From Ruminococcus sp. (GTDB lineage Bacteria > Bacillota > Clostridia > Oscillospirales > Ruminococcaceae): DNA of 44,273 bases. Position 1 is the first letter of the stretch. Each line of letters starts with the position of its first letter. Below are positions 14,492-22,558 of the stretch, in pieces. Location of the stretch: contig JAFXVY010000071.1 in NCBI GenBank assembly GCA_017534595.1, positions 1 to 44,273 of the forward strand, read 5' to 3'. Position numbers and translations under genes: made by a program. Below the pieces are notes generated by a model that saw only the letters and a list, made by a program, of their open reading frames with translations, did no database searches and was not told the origin of the DNA.

Positions 14492-16219
14492 TTACTTCAC
14501 GATAGCGCCCAGCTTGCACATCTCGGTGCAGATGCCGCAGCCGACACACTGGGTGTGGTCTATGGTCATCTTCTTGTCGTGTACCGAGATAGCGGGACAT
14601 CCGATCTTTAAGCACTGCTTGCAGCCCACGCACTTGTCGTGGTCACAGCGCAGCGGCGGATTGTGCTTGACGTATTTGAGCAGAGCGCATGGCCTGCGGC
14701 TGATGATGACGGAGGGCTCGTCCTTTGCGAGCTCTTCCTTGATGACAGCCTCGGTCTCGGCCATGTGGTAGGGGTCAACGACTCTTACGCTCTTGATGCC
14801 GATAGCCTTGCAGAGCTCCTCGAGGTTCACCGCGGCGGCGGGATCGCCCTTGAGGTTCTTGCCCGTGGTGGGGTTCTGCTGATGACCGGTCATACCGGTG
14901 ATAGAGTTATCAAGGATGATAACGGTGGTGTTCGATGCGTTATAGGCGATGTTCACAAGGCCGGTCATGCCGCTGTGCATGAAGGTCGAGTCACCGATAA
15001 CGGCAACCGACTTCTTTTCAGATTCGGCGCCTCTTGCCTTGTTGAAGCCGTGGAGTCCGCTTATGGATGCGCCCATGCAGATCGTGGTATCCATAGCACA
15101 GAGGGGAGCGGTAGCTCCGAGAGTGTAGCAGCCGATATCGCCGGAAACGGTAACGCCCAGCTTGGAGAGGCAGTAGAACAGGCCTCTGTGAGGACATCCG
15201 GCGCACATAACGGGAGGACGGACGGGAACGCTCTCCGGGAACTCAGCGAACTCAGCGGTCTCGCCGAGGATCTTCTCTCTTACGATAGACTGGCTGATCT
15301 CGCCCAGCAGCGAGAAGGTATCCTTGCCGTGAACGTTCAGGCCGATTTTTTTGCAGTGGGTCTCGATGATGTCGTCGAGCTGCTCGATGACGTAAACGGT
15401 CTCGCACTTTGAGCAGAAATCCTTGATGATCTCAACCGGCAGCGGGTTGACGATGCCGAGCTTTAAGTAGGAAGCCTTGTTCCCGAGGGCTTCTCTGGCG
15501 TACTGATAGGAGATACCCGCGGCGATAACGCCGATCTTGGTATCGTTGTACTCTACCCTGTTGAGGGGCGAGGTCTCGGCATACTCGCGGATGTCAACGA
15601 GCCTCTGCTCCACTTCGGGGTGGCGGCGGATCGCGTTTCCGGGCATCATAACGAATTTCTGAGCGTTCTTTGTATAGGGGATGAGCTCCTTTTCCTCACG
15701 CTCGCAGAGCTCGACCGCCGACTGGGAATGAGCCACACGGGTGGACATCCTCACGATAACGGGGGTATCGAACTTCTCCGAAAGATCAAATGCGGCCTTA
15801 GCAAACTCCTTGCACTCGGCGGAGTCGGAGGGCTCGATCATCATGACCTTGGAAGCGATGGCGTGGTGACGGGAATCCTGCTCGTTCTGAGAGGAGTGCA
15901 TACCCGGGTCGTCGGCAACTGCGATGACCATACCTGCGGTAACTCCGGTATAGCCGGCGGTATAGAGCGGGTCGGCGGCGACATTCAGGCCGACGTGCTT
16001 CATGGCACAGAAGCTTCTTGCACCTGCGATCGACGCACCGAGAGCTACCTCCATGGCTACCTTCTCGTTGGGAGCCCACTCGGCGTAGACCTCATCGTAC
16101 TTAGCGACCTCCTCTGTGATCTCTGTGGAGGGTGTACCGGGATAAGAAGATGCGATCCTGCATCCTGCTTCGTAAAGGCCTCTGGCAAAGGCCTCGTTGC
16201 CCAGCATAAGTTTTTTCAT
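14492..16219 (-). CDS. iorA: indolepyruvate:ferredoxin oxidoreductase, alpha subunit
   Basis: IorA (575 aa), the TPP-dependent large subunit. N-terminal pyrimidine-binding region begins MLGNEAFARGLYEAGCRIASSYPGTP; the TPP/Mg region includes GDIGCYTLG, CMGASISGLHGFNK, GDSTFMHSGMTGL and DNSITGMTGHQQNP. The C-terminus carries two [4Fe-4S] motifs, CVGCKQC...C and CVGCGICTEMC. The enzyme acts on aryl-pyruvates (indolepyruvate, phenylpyruvate, p-hydroxyphenylpyruvate). It is first in an operon with iorB, paaK, DUF1877 and an ACT protein, under the promoter at 16300-16328. In a fermenting anaerobe it may work in the synthetic direction (reductive carboxylation of aryl-acetyl-CoA); direction is inferred. 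Confidence 0.96.
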   Translation of the reverse strand: MKKLMLGNEAFARGLYEAGCRIASSYPGTPSTEITEEVAKYDEVYAEWAPNEKVAMEVALGASIAGARSFCAMKHVGLNVAADPLYTAGYTGVTAGMVIAVADDPGMHSSQNEQDSRHHAIASKVMMIEPSDSAECKEFAKAAFDLSEKFDTPVIVRMSTRVAHSQSAVELCEREEKELIPYTKNAQKFVMMPGNAIRRHPEVEQRLVDIREYAETSPLNRVEYNDTKIGVIAAGISYQYAREALGNKASYLKLGIVNPLPVEIIKDFCSKCETVYVIEQLDDIIETHCKKIGLNVHGKDTFSLLGEISQSIVREKILGETAEFAEFPESVPVRPPVMCAGCPHRGLFYCLSKLGVTVSGDIGCYTLGATAPLCAMDTTICMGASISGLHGFNKARGAESEKKSVAVIGDSTFMHSGMTGLVNIAYNASNTTVIILDNSITGMTGHQQNPTTGKNLKGDPAAAVNLEELCKAIGIKSVRVVDPYHMAETEAVIKEELAKDEPSVIISRRPCALLKYVKHNPPLRCDHDKCVGCKQCLKIGCPAISVHDKKMTIDHTQCVGCGICTEMCKLGAIVK

Positions 16220-16299
16220 AGCTTATTCGTTCCTTTCGACAGTGTTTTCACCGTTTGACGTATCACAGTGTAAAAGCACCGATACGCATTCACGGAATC

Positions 16300-16328
16300 A
16301 TTATAACACATATTTGAGCAAATGTAAA
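16300..16328 (-). promoter_or_regulatory. promoter of the ior operon
   Basis: TTTACA (16323-16328), 17 nt, TATAAT (16300-16305) on the minus strand. The leader to iorA contains a hairpin CGTATC...GATACG (about 16256-16284) but no leader ORF rich in aromatic codons. Confidence 0.75.
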
Positions 16329-16386
16329 GCACCCCGGGCGAAAAAACACGAACTCTCCCCTGCTGTGTGCAGACACAAAGAAAAAA

Positions 16387-16409
16387 CTCCCGTCGGGGTA
16401 GGACGGGAG
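16387..16409 (-). terminator. intrinsic terminator upstream of the ior promoter
   Basis: CTCCCGTC / GACGGGAG, followed on the minus strand by TTTTTTC. It ends a leftward transcript, either that of the zinc-ribbon gene at 16688-17425 (278 nt away) or a separate short RNA from the AT-rich gap. A second hairpin CCGATGA-GAGA-TCATCGG lies at about 16439-16456. Confidence 0.75.
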
Positions 16410-16687
16410 CCAAAAATAAAAAATTATAGGGGAGAAGCCGATGATCTCTCATCGGACTGTATATGAAGGCTTGGGGTAATAGCCTGCATACCGTTTTGAT
16501 ACTATTATTTTATCCGCTTAATGTGATAACCCTATGAAAACTAATCAAATAATTTGTTAACTTTGAAATTGAGAAAATGTCGGAAAATAGGGCGTTTCAG
16601 AGCTTTCGGATAAATTTTTCGCAAATGATAAAAAGATAATACATTTGCAAACGTTTAAGAAATTAAATTTGACAGATATTGTCTTTA
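16410..16687. other. AT-rich non-coding gap
   Basis: No plausible gene on either strand. The stretch holds the hairpin near 16439-16456 and long A/T runs. A small RNA running leftward into the 16387 terminator is conceivable, but I find no convincing -35/-10 pair for one. Confidence 0.4.
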
Positions 16688-17425
16688 TCATTCGGGCTTG
16701 AAGGAATCCAGCCACTTGAACATACTCTCGCGGTACTTTGTCTTCTCCTTGACGTCGCAGTAAGCGTAGAACTCATAGAGATAATCGTTCGTATAGCGCA
16801 TGGCCTCGATCGCGTACACTTCGTCATTGTCGTCGATATAGTTCGGCCTGTGTACATCGTAATCGCAATAGAGATATCCGCTGCGCTGATCGAACGCGAC
16901 CTCCTGCCCGTTTATCTTCAGGGTACGGGTCTTGTACTGATCGAGTATATCCTTGGTGGTCAGCCCGGCGTAGGTCTGCTTCTCGTAATCGCTCAGAGCG
17001 CGGCGCTCGATATATACGGCACACGGAGCACTGGTATAGAAGGCGAGCTTCTGATAATCGGAGCCCTGCACGGTGAGCATCTTATCGGTATCCTCCTTGA
17101 GAGCGCCGGGCAGCACGATCGTAAAGCCCTTGCCCTCAACGGTCTCCCAGGTATCCTCCTTGGTGATATTTGAGAGCGAGCGGAAATGCAGGAAAAGGAA
17201 CACGCCGACGGCTATCAGTGCTGCGACCATAAGGATTATCGGCAGGACCGGCACCTTGACCTTTCTCTGCACCGAAGCCAATGTCTGGGAATTGAGCTGC
17301 TGCTGGAAAGTAGTCGCGGGACCCGCACTCGAGCCGGCACTTGCTCCGGCAACGTTCACCGGTCTGCCGCACTCACAGTAGACAGCACCCTCCTGTACCT
17401 CTCTGCCGCAATACGGACACTCCAT
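16688..17425 (-). CDS. zinc-ribbon membrane protein of unknown function
   Basis: A 245-residue protein with an N-terminal zinc ribbon (C3-PY-C6 ... C17-E-C19), an Ala/Ser/Gln-rich linker, one membrane segment (VPVLPIILMVAALIAVGVFL, about 59-78) and an extracytoplasmic domain of about 165 residues. The outer domain contains an ETVEGKGFTIVLPGALKED segment, resembling small surface-exposed domains of unknown function next to zinc ribbons in clostridia. The start ATG follows CAGGGGG. It is monocistronic, with its own promoter and the terminator at 16387. Confidence 0.75.
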   Translation of the reverse strand: MECPYCGREVQEGAVYCECGRPVNVAGASAGSSAGPATTFQQQLNSQTLASVQRKVKVPVLPIILMVAALIAVGVFLFLHFRSLSNITKEDTWETVEGKGFTIVLPGALKEDTDKMLTVQGSDYQKLAFYTSAPCAVYIERRALSDYEKQTYAGLTTKDILDQYKTRTLKINGQEVAFDQRSGYLYCDYDVHRPNYIDDNDEVYAIEAMRYTNDYLYEFYAYCDVKEKTKYRESMFKWLDSFKPE

Positions 17426-17464
17426 AAAACAAACCCCCTGTAAATTATTTTAATGTTCACACAT

Positions 17465-17493
17465 AGTATAACATAAGTTAACAGGTTTGTCAA
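17465..17493 (-). promoter_or_regulatory. promoter of the zinc-ribbon protein gene
   Basis: TTGACA (17488-17493), 17 nt, TATACT (17465-17470) on the minus strand, 40 nt before the start codon. Confidence 0.8.
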
Positions 17494-17543
17494 TTACTAT
17501 TTGACGGCGATCAAGGAGATCGGCTTCACCGGGCAAAGAAAAG

Positions 17544-17573
17544 AAGAGGCCGCGTGACCGCAGCCCCCTCTTT
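17544..17573 (-). terminator. terminator of the small acidic protein gene
   Basis: On the minus strand AAGAGG..GGCTGCG-GTCA-CGCGGCC-TCTT followed by CTTTTCTTT, about 40 nt after the stop codon. Confidence 0.8.
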
Positions 17574-17612
17574 CAGGAAAGTATGAAAAAGAAAAAATCC
17601 AATAGTTCAGAA

Positions 17613-17864
17613 TTATTCGTCAACTTCCTCTACAGCTTCCTCAACCTTGTCGAGTGCTTCCTCTGCGCTCTCAACAGCGTCCTCGGCAGCATCCTTGGCT
17701 TCCTCGCAAGCGTCCTCAGCGTCGCATACGCAATCGTCGAAATCGTCGTCGAGCTCTTCGTAATCATAATCCTCAAGCTCCTTGCGCTTCTTGAGTGCGA
17801 ATACAGCAGCAGTACCTGCAGCAGCAGCGCCAACTATAGCGAGCACCTTTAATTTCTTTCCCAT
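17613..17864 (-). CDS. small acidic membrane-anchored protein
   Basis: An 83-residue protein. The N-terminus MGKKLKVLAIVGAAAAGTAAVFAL is a short hydrophobic, Ala/Gly-rich membrane segment, followed by KKRKE and then a strongly acidic tail (Asp/Glu/Ala, many heptad-like AEDA/VESAEEAL repeats) likely to be helical or coiled coil. Two Cys lie in DCVCDAEDAC. No family recognised with confidence; it resembles short stress-type YtxH-like proteins in layout. The gene is monocistronic with a strong promoter and a terminator, which supports it being real. Confidence 0.75.
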   Translation of the reverse strand: MGKKLKVLAIVGAAAAGTAAVFALKKRKELEDYDYEELDDDFDDCVCDAEDACEEAKDAAEDAVESAEEALDKVEEAVEEVDE

Positions 17865-17940
17865 GATAGAAACACTCCTTTTTTATAAATTTATTATCTC
17901 CGAATCTTTGCATGATATGCGTATAAATCAGATTACATAA

Positions 17941-17969
17941 ATTATAGCACATAAAAGCGAAATAATCAA
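17941..17969 (-). promoter_or_regulatory. promoter of the small acidic protein gene
   Basis: TTGATT (17964-17969), 17 nt, TATAAT (17941-17946) on the minus strand, about 77 nt before the start codon. Confidence 0.8.
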
Positions 17970-18024
17970 GGCTTTTTCAGAAATTTCAAATACCGTGTTC
18001 ACGTTTTGTTAAACATCAACAAAA

Positions 18025-18047
18025 AAGTGCATTGATTTTTTACACTT
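18025..18047 (-). terminator. weak terminator after rsmE
   Basis: AAGTGC / ACACTT hairpin with a T-run (TTTTTTG) on the minus strand, about 30 nt after the rsmE stop. The stem is short (6 bp, one G-T). Confidence 0.5.
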
Positions 18048-18076
18048 GAAAAAATGTTGGAAAATCGGTTCACCTG

Positions 18077-18796
18077 TCACATTTCGCCGGCAAGCAGCAT
18101 CACTGCGGCGGTGGCTGCTATGGGTGCGGTCTCACAGCGCAGAATACGCTTTCCGAGGGTCACGGGAACGAGACCCGCAGCTTTTGCGGCGGCAGCCTCC
18201 TCATCGGAAAAGCCGCCCTCGGGGCCTATGAGCAGCGCTGCGGAACCTGCCTCATCGAGGCGCTGCGCGGTAAGGCTCTCTCCGCCGCCCTCATAGCAGA
18301 ACAGCCGGCGCTCGCTCTCCTTGCAGAGCCCGAGGCACTTCTCAAAGCTCACCGGCAGCGAAACTGTCGGGATGATCCCCCTGCCGCACTGCTTGGCAGC
18401 CGAGAGGGCAATCTTCTGCCAGCGCTCGGTCTTCTTCGCCGCGGACTTATCATCCGGGCGGGAGACGCATCTCTCGGTCACTACCGGGACGATCTCCGAG
18501 ACGCCGAGCTCCACCGTCTTCTGGACGATAAGCTCCATCTTGTCCGACTTGGGGAGCGCCTGAAAGAGCGTCAGCCTGAGCCTCGGCTCACCCTCTGTCG
18601 GGGCGGATGACAGCACCCTGCACCTGACCTCATCCGATGTTATGGCCTCGATCTCACATTCGTGATCGGTACCGTCACAGCAGACAGTCAGCCTCTCGCC
18701 GGGGCGCATACGCAGGCTCCTGCCGATATGAACGGCGTCCTCGCCGGTTATCACCGCCGTATCCGTCGGCGGAACGGAAACAAAAAATCTCGGCAC
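18077..18796 (-). CDS. rsmE: 16S rRNA m3U1498 methyltransferase
   Basis: RsmE (239 aa), a SPOUT-fold SAM-dependent enzyme that methylates N3 of U1498 in 16S rRNA. The N-terminal PUA-like part begins MPRFFVS; the trefoil-knot part has LIGPEGGFSDEE and LGKRILRCETAPIAA, both diagnostic. It is the last gene of an obg-GNAT-mrnC-rsmE operon, 3 nt after mrnC. Start ATG; length usual. Confidence 0.96.
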   Translation of the reverse strand: MPRFFVSVPPTDTAVITGEDAVHIGRSLRMRPGERLTVCCDGTDHECEIEAITSDEVRCRVLSSAPTEGEPRLRLTLFQALPKSDKMELIVQKTVELGVSEIVPVVTERCVSRPDDKSAAKKTERWQKIALSAAKQCGRGIIPTVSLPVSFEKCLGLCKESERRLFCYEGGGESLTAQRLDEAGSAALLIGPEGGFSDEEAAAAKAAGLVPVTLGKRILRCETAPIAATAAVMLLAGEM

Positions 18797-18799
18797 TGC

Positions 18800-19201
18800 T
18801 CACTCCCCGCTTTCTTCCCCGAGCCCCCAGACCAGCTCGAAAAGCTCTCTGACACGTTCGTCCCGACCCGCAAGGGCGAGATACCCGAACAGGCACTCAA
18901 GGCCTGTCGCGGCGCGGTATTCCAGCACCGTCGAATGCTTCGGCGCGGTGACGCCGCAGGCATTGCGGCCGCGTCTGAGGATGTCCTGCTCCGACTCGGT
19001 CAGCAGACCCTTTTCGGTCAGCATGGCGGCTGCCTTGGCCTGATACTCCGCGCAGACCCGCACCTTGGCAAGGTCGTGCAGCTTGCGCACGGGCATATTC
19101 GCGCTCTCGACTATCCGTCCGCGCACGAGCTGTTCATACACCGCATCACCCATAAAAGCAAGCGTCAGCGGGGAATACTGGTTCAGTTCTTTCTCGGTCA
19201 A
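18800..19201 (-). CDS. mrnC: mini-ribonuclease III
   Basis: Mini-III (about 133 aa), an RNase III catalytic domain without an RNA-binding domain, which in Bacillus matures 23S rRNA. Family motifs are LAFMGDAVYEQLVR (with the catalytic Asp), RGRNAC and PKHSTVLEYRAATGLECLFGYL. No ATG is available: I chose the TTG at 19201, 8 nt after GGAG, giving MTEKELNQYSPLTLAF. An alternative TTG at 19240 would add 13 residues with only a weak ribosome site. It lies between a GNAT gene and rsmE. Confidence 0.9.
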   Translation of the reverse strand: MTEKELNQYSPLTLAFMGDAVYEQLVRGRIVESANMPVRKLHDLAKVRVCAEYQAKAAAMLTEKGLLTESEQDILRRGRNACGVTAPKHSTVLEYRAATGLECLFGYLALAGRDERVRELFELVWGLGEESGE

Positions 19202-19252
19202 TCCGATCACTCCGTTGTAATTGTCAGTATATATGTCCAAATATCCGTACAG

Positions 19253-19747
19253 TTAATCCCTGTATCTCACCATATTGCATCTGTCCCATTTTTTGGACTC
19301 GTAGGCAAAAGCGTTCTCCGTCACCGAACGCTCGGTGAAGCCCGCCTTACGGTAGCAGCGTCGTGCCGCCTCGTTGACCGAGAACACCATGAGCTGCACA
19401 GCGTTTATCTCCGCGTCCTCAAAGGCAAGGTCACAGGCAAGAGAAAGCATCTTCGTGCCGAGTCCCCTGCCCCGAAGGGAGCCGTCTATCACGACGAATT
19501 TGAGCATAGCCTCACCTGTCTCACGGTTGGGTGCAAGGCAGAAGAAGCCCACCGTCCTGCCGTCCTCGGCGGCGGTATAGGCGCGGGTGCCGAAGCTCTC
19601 CTCCGAGCGCAGGAAGCCGTGAAAGGTCTCACGCTCCAAAGGATAAGCCGTCCTGCCGGCACACCAGAGCGCATGGGTGCGCCGGTCGGATATAAAGCCC
19701 GCCACCGCCTCAAAATCGGTCTCGGGGTCATAGGGTCGGACAGTCAT
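19253..19747 (-). CDS. GNAT family N-acetyltransferase
   Basis: A 164-residue GNAT enzyme. Motif A is FVVIDGSLRGRGLGTKMLSL (about 89-108) and motif B is VFSVNEAARRCYRKAGF. The ATG at 19747 follows GGAGGG by 7 nt. An in-frame extension to 19924 reads through the tandem repeats downstream of obg and is not real. Acceptor substrate unknown; the position between obg and mrnC does not suggest one. Confidence 0.87.
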   Translation of the reverse strand: MTVRPYDPETDFEAVAGFISDRRTHALWCAGRTAYPLERETFHGFLRSEESFGTRAYTAAEDGRTVGFFCLAPNRETGEAMLKFVVIDGSLRGRGLGTKMLSLACDLAFEDAEINAVQLMVFSVNEAARRCYRKAGFTERSVTENAFAYESKKWDRCNMVRYRD

Positions 19748-19820
19748 ACTATCCCTCCAAAAAGAAATAACTCCAATAAGCTCAAATCGCCGAAACGCCA
19801 AGCTCAACCTACCGTCCAGC

Positions 19821-19998
19821 CCGCCGTCAAACAGATCTTTCGCCCAAACAACACTTTCCAAAGGCGGAACTGCGCCGTCCGCGCTGAGGACCGCCGTCAA
19901 ACAGATCTTTCGCCCAAACAGCACTTTCCAAAGGCGGAACCGCGCCGTCCGCGCCGAGGACCGCCGTCCGCGCTGAGGACCGCCGTCCGCGCCGAGGA
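19821..19998. repeat. nested tandem repeat array after obg
   Basis: Two 70-bp units (19821-19890 and 19891-19960; three differences by eye) are followed by two 19-bp units (19961-19979, 19980-19998) that match the last 19 bp of the 70-bp unit except at one or two positions. The array starts at the obg stop codon and fills most of the obg-GNAT gap. On the minus strand the 19-mer reads TCCTCGGCGCGGACGGCGG. Nothing suggests coding function. Such arrays arise by slippage and often vary between strains. Confidence 0.9.
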
Positions 19999-21276
19999 CT
20001 AATTTACAAATTCAAACTCAAAATCGAAGATCGACACCGTGTCGCCTTCGTTGATGCCCATTTCCTCCAGCTTGTCAATAACGCCGGTGGAACGCAGCAC
20101 CCGCTGGAAGTATTGCAGCGAGGAGTAGTCGTCCATGTTGACCGAGCGCAGGATGTCCCACAGCCAGTCGGCCTCCACAAAGTAGACTCCCTCCTCCACC
20201 GTGACGGTGAAGTCGCGGCGGCTGGTGAGCTTTTCCTCCAGCTCCTCTCTCGTGAGGGGCTGCGCCTCGAAGCGCTTGACGGGGGGCAGCATCTCGAGCC
20301 TCTCCCAGACGCCGAAGATAAGCTCCTTGGTGCCCTGAGTGGTCGCCGCGGAGATCTCGTAGAACAGCAGCCCCTGATCCTCGACATAGTCTTTGAAGCG
20401 CTTGATCTGCTCGGGAGTCGCCATATCCGACTTGTTGGCCGCAACGATCTGCGGGGCGTCTGCAAGCTCCTGCGAGAAGCTGCGGAGCTCCTTGTTTATT
20501 GCCTCGAAGTCCTCGATGGGATCTCTGCCCTCGATGCCCGAAACGTCCACGACGTGAACGATCAGACGGCAGCGCTCAACGTGCCGCAGGAACTCGTGAC
20601 CGAGCCCCACGCCCTCCGAGGCGCCCTCGATAAGTCCGGGGATGTCAGCCATTACGAAGCTCTTGCCGTCCTCGATCTTGACCACGCCGAGCACGGGGGT
20701 CAGAGTCGTGAAATGGTAGTTTGCGATCTTGGGCTTCGCCGCCGAGACCACCGAGATCAGCGTGGATTTGCCCACATTCGGGAAGCCCACGAGACCCACG
20801 TCCGCGATCAGCTTGAGCTCGAGTACTACCTCGTACTCATCGCCCCGGAAGCCCGGCTTTGCAAAGCGGGGGATCTGCCTCGTTGAAGTGGCAAAGTGCG
20901 CGTTTCCGCGTCCGCCCTTGCCGCCCTTGGCGATCACAACAGGCTCGTCGCCGGACATATCCGCGAGTATCCTGCCCGTGGAGGCCTCGCGCACCACAGT
21001 TCCTCTCGGCACGCTGACCACAAGATCCGGCGCACCTCTGCCCGAGCAGTTCTTCGAGGAGCCGTTCTGACCCTTCTCCGCAACGTATTTTCTCTTGTAG
21101 CGAAAATCTATGAGGTTGGAGATGTTGTCGTCCACCTTGAAAACGATGTCTCCGCCCTTGCCGCCGTCACCGCCGTCGGGGCCGCCGGCAGCCACATACT
21201 TTTCTCTGTGGAACGACACGCAGCCGTCGCCGCCGTCGCCCGCCTTGATATATATTTTTGCTTCATCGACGAACAT
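19999..21276 (-). CDS. obgE: Obg GTPase
   Basis: ObgE/CgtA (425 aa), an essential ribosome-assembly and stress-linked GTPase. The N-terminal glycine-rich Obg fold (MFVDEAKIYIKAGDGGDGCV..., 1-158) is followed by the G domain with G1 GFPNVGKST (164-172), G3 DIPGLIEGA and G4 NKSD, and the C-terminal OCT domain (about 345-425) ending in VSIFDFEFEFVN. In many Firmicutes obg is next to rplU-prp-rpmA, as here with one gene between. The stop codon abuts a tandem repeat array. Confidence 0.97.
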   Translation of the reverse strand: MFVDEAKIYIKAGDGGDGCVSFHREKYVAAGGPDGGDGGKGGDIVFKVDDNISNLIDFRYKRKYVAEKGQNGSSKNCSGRGAPDLVVSVPRGTVVREASTGRILADMSGDEPVVIAKGGKGGRGNAHFATSTRQIPRFAKPGFRGDEYEVVLELKLIADVGLVGFPNVGKSTLISVVSAAKPKIANYHFTTLTPVLGVVKIEDGKSFVMADIPGLIEGASEGVGLGHEFLRHVERCRLIVHVVDVSGIEGRDPIEDFEAINKELRSFSQELADAPQIVAANKSDMATPEQIKRFKDYVEDQGLLFYEISAATTQGTKELIFGVWERLEMLPPVKRFEAQPLTREELEEKLTSRRDFTVTVEEGVYFVEADWLWDILRSVNMDDYSSLQYFQRVLRSTGVIDKLEEMGINEGDTVSIFDFEFEFVN

Positions 21277-21307
21277 CCCGCCGCCTCCTTTGTTTTTTAC
21301 TGTCCGA

Positions 21308-21886
21308 TTATTTGTACTGGTTCATGTTCCCGAAGCCTCTGCGCATGATAAGCGTATCCTCCGCGAATTTCCTTTCTCTTCTCAGCTCGGTGAGGCCTAT
21401 CATCACATTCACCAGAGTCAGCACGCCGAGAGCCGCAGTGATGATGAACAGCACTATCATCGTGCTGTCGGGATTGATACTGTAGAAGTCCTTGGTGGCC
21501 TGCTTCGGGTCGGTCACGTTCTTCCAGCTGATATAATACGCTCCGCCCTCGGTGGAATAGGTGGCACAGGTATAGCTCTGCCCCTTTTTCAGATAGGAAT
21601 ACAAAGCGCTGTCTATCTTCTGATTGTGCGAGCCGCCGTTTTCGTCCACGCAGATCGCGTTGTAAGCCGTGGTGGTGCTGCGGCGGTGGTGATAGGTGTG
21701 CTTCTCGAGCTTGGTCACGGTGAAGGTATGTGTACCCTCCTCCTTCATGGTCTTGGGAGTATAGGTGAGCCTGAGCAGCAGAAAGATAAGCGCCGCCGCA
21801 CCCGTCACCACCGCGATGCGGAAAAACGTCACCGCCATATTGTAGCACGAGTGCCGGTTATAGTCCTTGAACAAAAACGAAAACAT
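21308..21886 (-). CDS. two-TM membrane protein of unknown function
   Basis: A 192-residue protein with two membrane segments (about 18-40, MAVTFFRIAVVTGAAALIFLL; and about 142-166, MIVLFIITAALGVLTLVNVM) flanking a roughly 100-residue extracytoplasmic loop with HTFTVTKLEKHTYHHRRSTT and a TYSTEGGAYYIS stretch. The layout resembles DUF3592-type proteins, but I do not assign it. The C-terminal tail is short and basic. It lies between the rpmA terminator and obg, 31 nt before obg, so it is probably co-transcribed with obg. Confidence 0.7.
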   Translation of the reverse strand: MFSFLFKDYNRHSCYNMAVTFFRIAVVTGAAALIFLLLRLTYTPKTMKEEGTHTFTVTKLEKHTYHHRRSTTTAYNAICVDENGGSHNQKIDSALYSYLKKGQSYTCATYSTEGGAYYISWKNVTDPKQATKDFYSINPDSTMIVLFIITAALGVLTLVNVMIGLTELRRERKFAEDTLIMRRGFGNMNQYK

Positions 21887-21911
21887 TATCTCTTACCCCA
21901 TAAAAGAAATA

Positions 21912-21936
21912 CCCCGAACCATAGAGCGGCTCGGGG
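21912..21936 (-). terminator. terminator of the rplU-prp-rpmA operon
   Basis: CCCCGA..CC / GG..TCGGGG hairpin followed on the minus strand by TATTTCTTTT, 14 nt after the rpmA stop. Confidence 0.75.
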
Positions 21937-21949
21937 CTGAATGTCTTGA

Positions 21950-22231
21950 TTAAGCCTGCGGATAAACAGATACCTTCTTGCGGTCTCTGCCCAGTCTTTC
22001 AAATTTTACAACGCCGTCAGCGGTAGCGAACAGCGTGTCGTCCGAGCCGCGGCCTACGTTCTCACCCGGATGGATATGAGTGCCTCTCTGACGGACAAGA
22101 ATGTTGCCGGCAACTACGGCCTGACCGTCGGCTCTCTTGACGCCGAGCCTCTTAGCCTCGGAATCACGGCCGTTCTTGGTCGAACCCATACCTTTCTTAT
22201 GAGCGAAGAACTGCATAGAAATTCTGATCAT
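21950..22231 (-). CDS. rpmA: 50S ribosomal protein L27
   Basis: L27 (93 aa encoded) with the Firmicute N-terminal leader MIRISMQFF, which the Prp protease removes so that the mature protein starts AHKKG near the peptidyl-transferase centre. The core [17 protein letters not shown] and [15 protein letters not shown] are typical. The P4 residue of the cleavage motif is Met (MQFF) rather than the common Leu (LQFF). The dedicated protease gene prp is immediately upstream. Confidence 0.97.
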   Translation of the reverse strand: MIRISMQFFAHKKGMGSTKNGRDSEAKRLGVKRADGQAVVAGNILVRQRGTHIHPGENVGRGSDDTLFATADGVVKFERLGRDRKKVSVYPQA

Positions 22232-22234
22232 TGA

Positions 22235-22558
22235 TTACACCTCCGTAAATGTGATCCTGATACGCCCCTTAAACTCATCATCCGAGAGGAAATTCAGGTG
22301 GATCAGCAGCCCCTGCAGGAGCCTGTCCCCATCCTCATCCCCGGGATCGTTTAAGGTAAGTGATATTTCATTTTCTTCGACCCTCACATCCGCTCCTATA
22401 CGGAAAGCTTCCGTAAGGGTATTGGCTGTCAGCATAACAGCCGAGGATACGCTTGCACAAGCTATATCCTGCCCGTACTCCGCATAGCCGGCGTGCCCCG
22501 TTACACGGAAGCCGCAGAGCTTATCCGAAGCTGAGCGGAAAAACTCGGCTCGTATCAT
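22235..22558 (-). CDS. prp: ribosomal-processing cysteine protease Prp
   Basis: Prp (107 aa; YsxB family) cleaves the leader of ribosomal protein L27. The catalytic dyad region is intact: GHAGYAEYGQDIACASVSS with the His of GHAGYAE and Cys in DIACAS. It lies between rplU and rpmA, the standard order, and its ATG shares one base with the rplU stop. Confidence 0.95.
   Translation of the reverse strand: MIRAEFFRSASDKLCGFRVTGHAGYAEYGQDIACASVSSAVMLTANTLTEAFRIGADVRVEENEISLTLNDPGDEDGDRLLQGLLIHLNFLSDDEFKGRIRITFTEV

Noticed and set aside
16410-16687. 6S RNA or riboswitch in the AT-rich gap
   Set aside because: Two hairpins are present but no promoter and no conserved core could be recognised; left as an unexplained gap.
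18006-18023. Rex-like site TTGTTAAACATCAACAA upstream of the small acidic protein gene
   Set aside because: One base short in the spacer and poor in the right half-site; not over the promoter. Unlike the adhE site it does not sit on -35/-10.
19748-19924. N-terminal extension of the GNAT protein through the tandem repeats
   Set aside because: Open frame only; the ribosome site and family start are at 19747.
19821-19998. Possible CRISPR array
   Set aside because: The units are contiguous, without unique spacers, and their lengths (70 and 19 bp) and nesting are those of slippage repeats.
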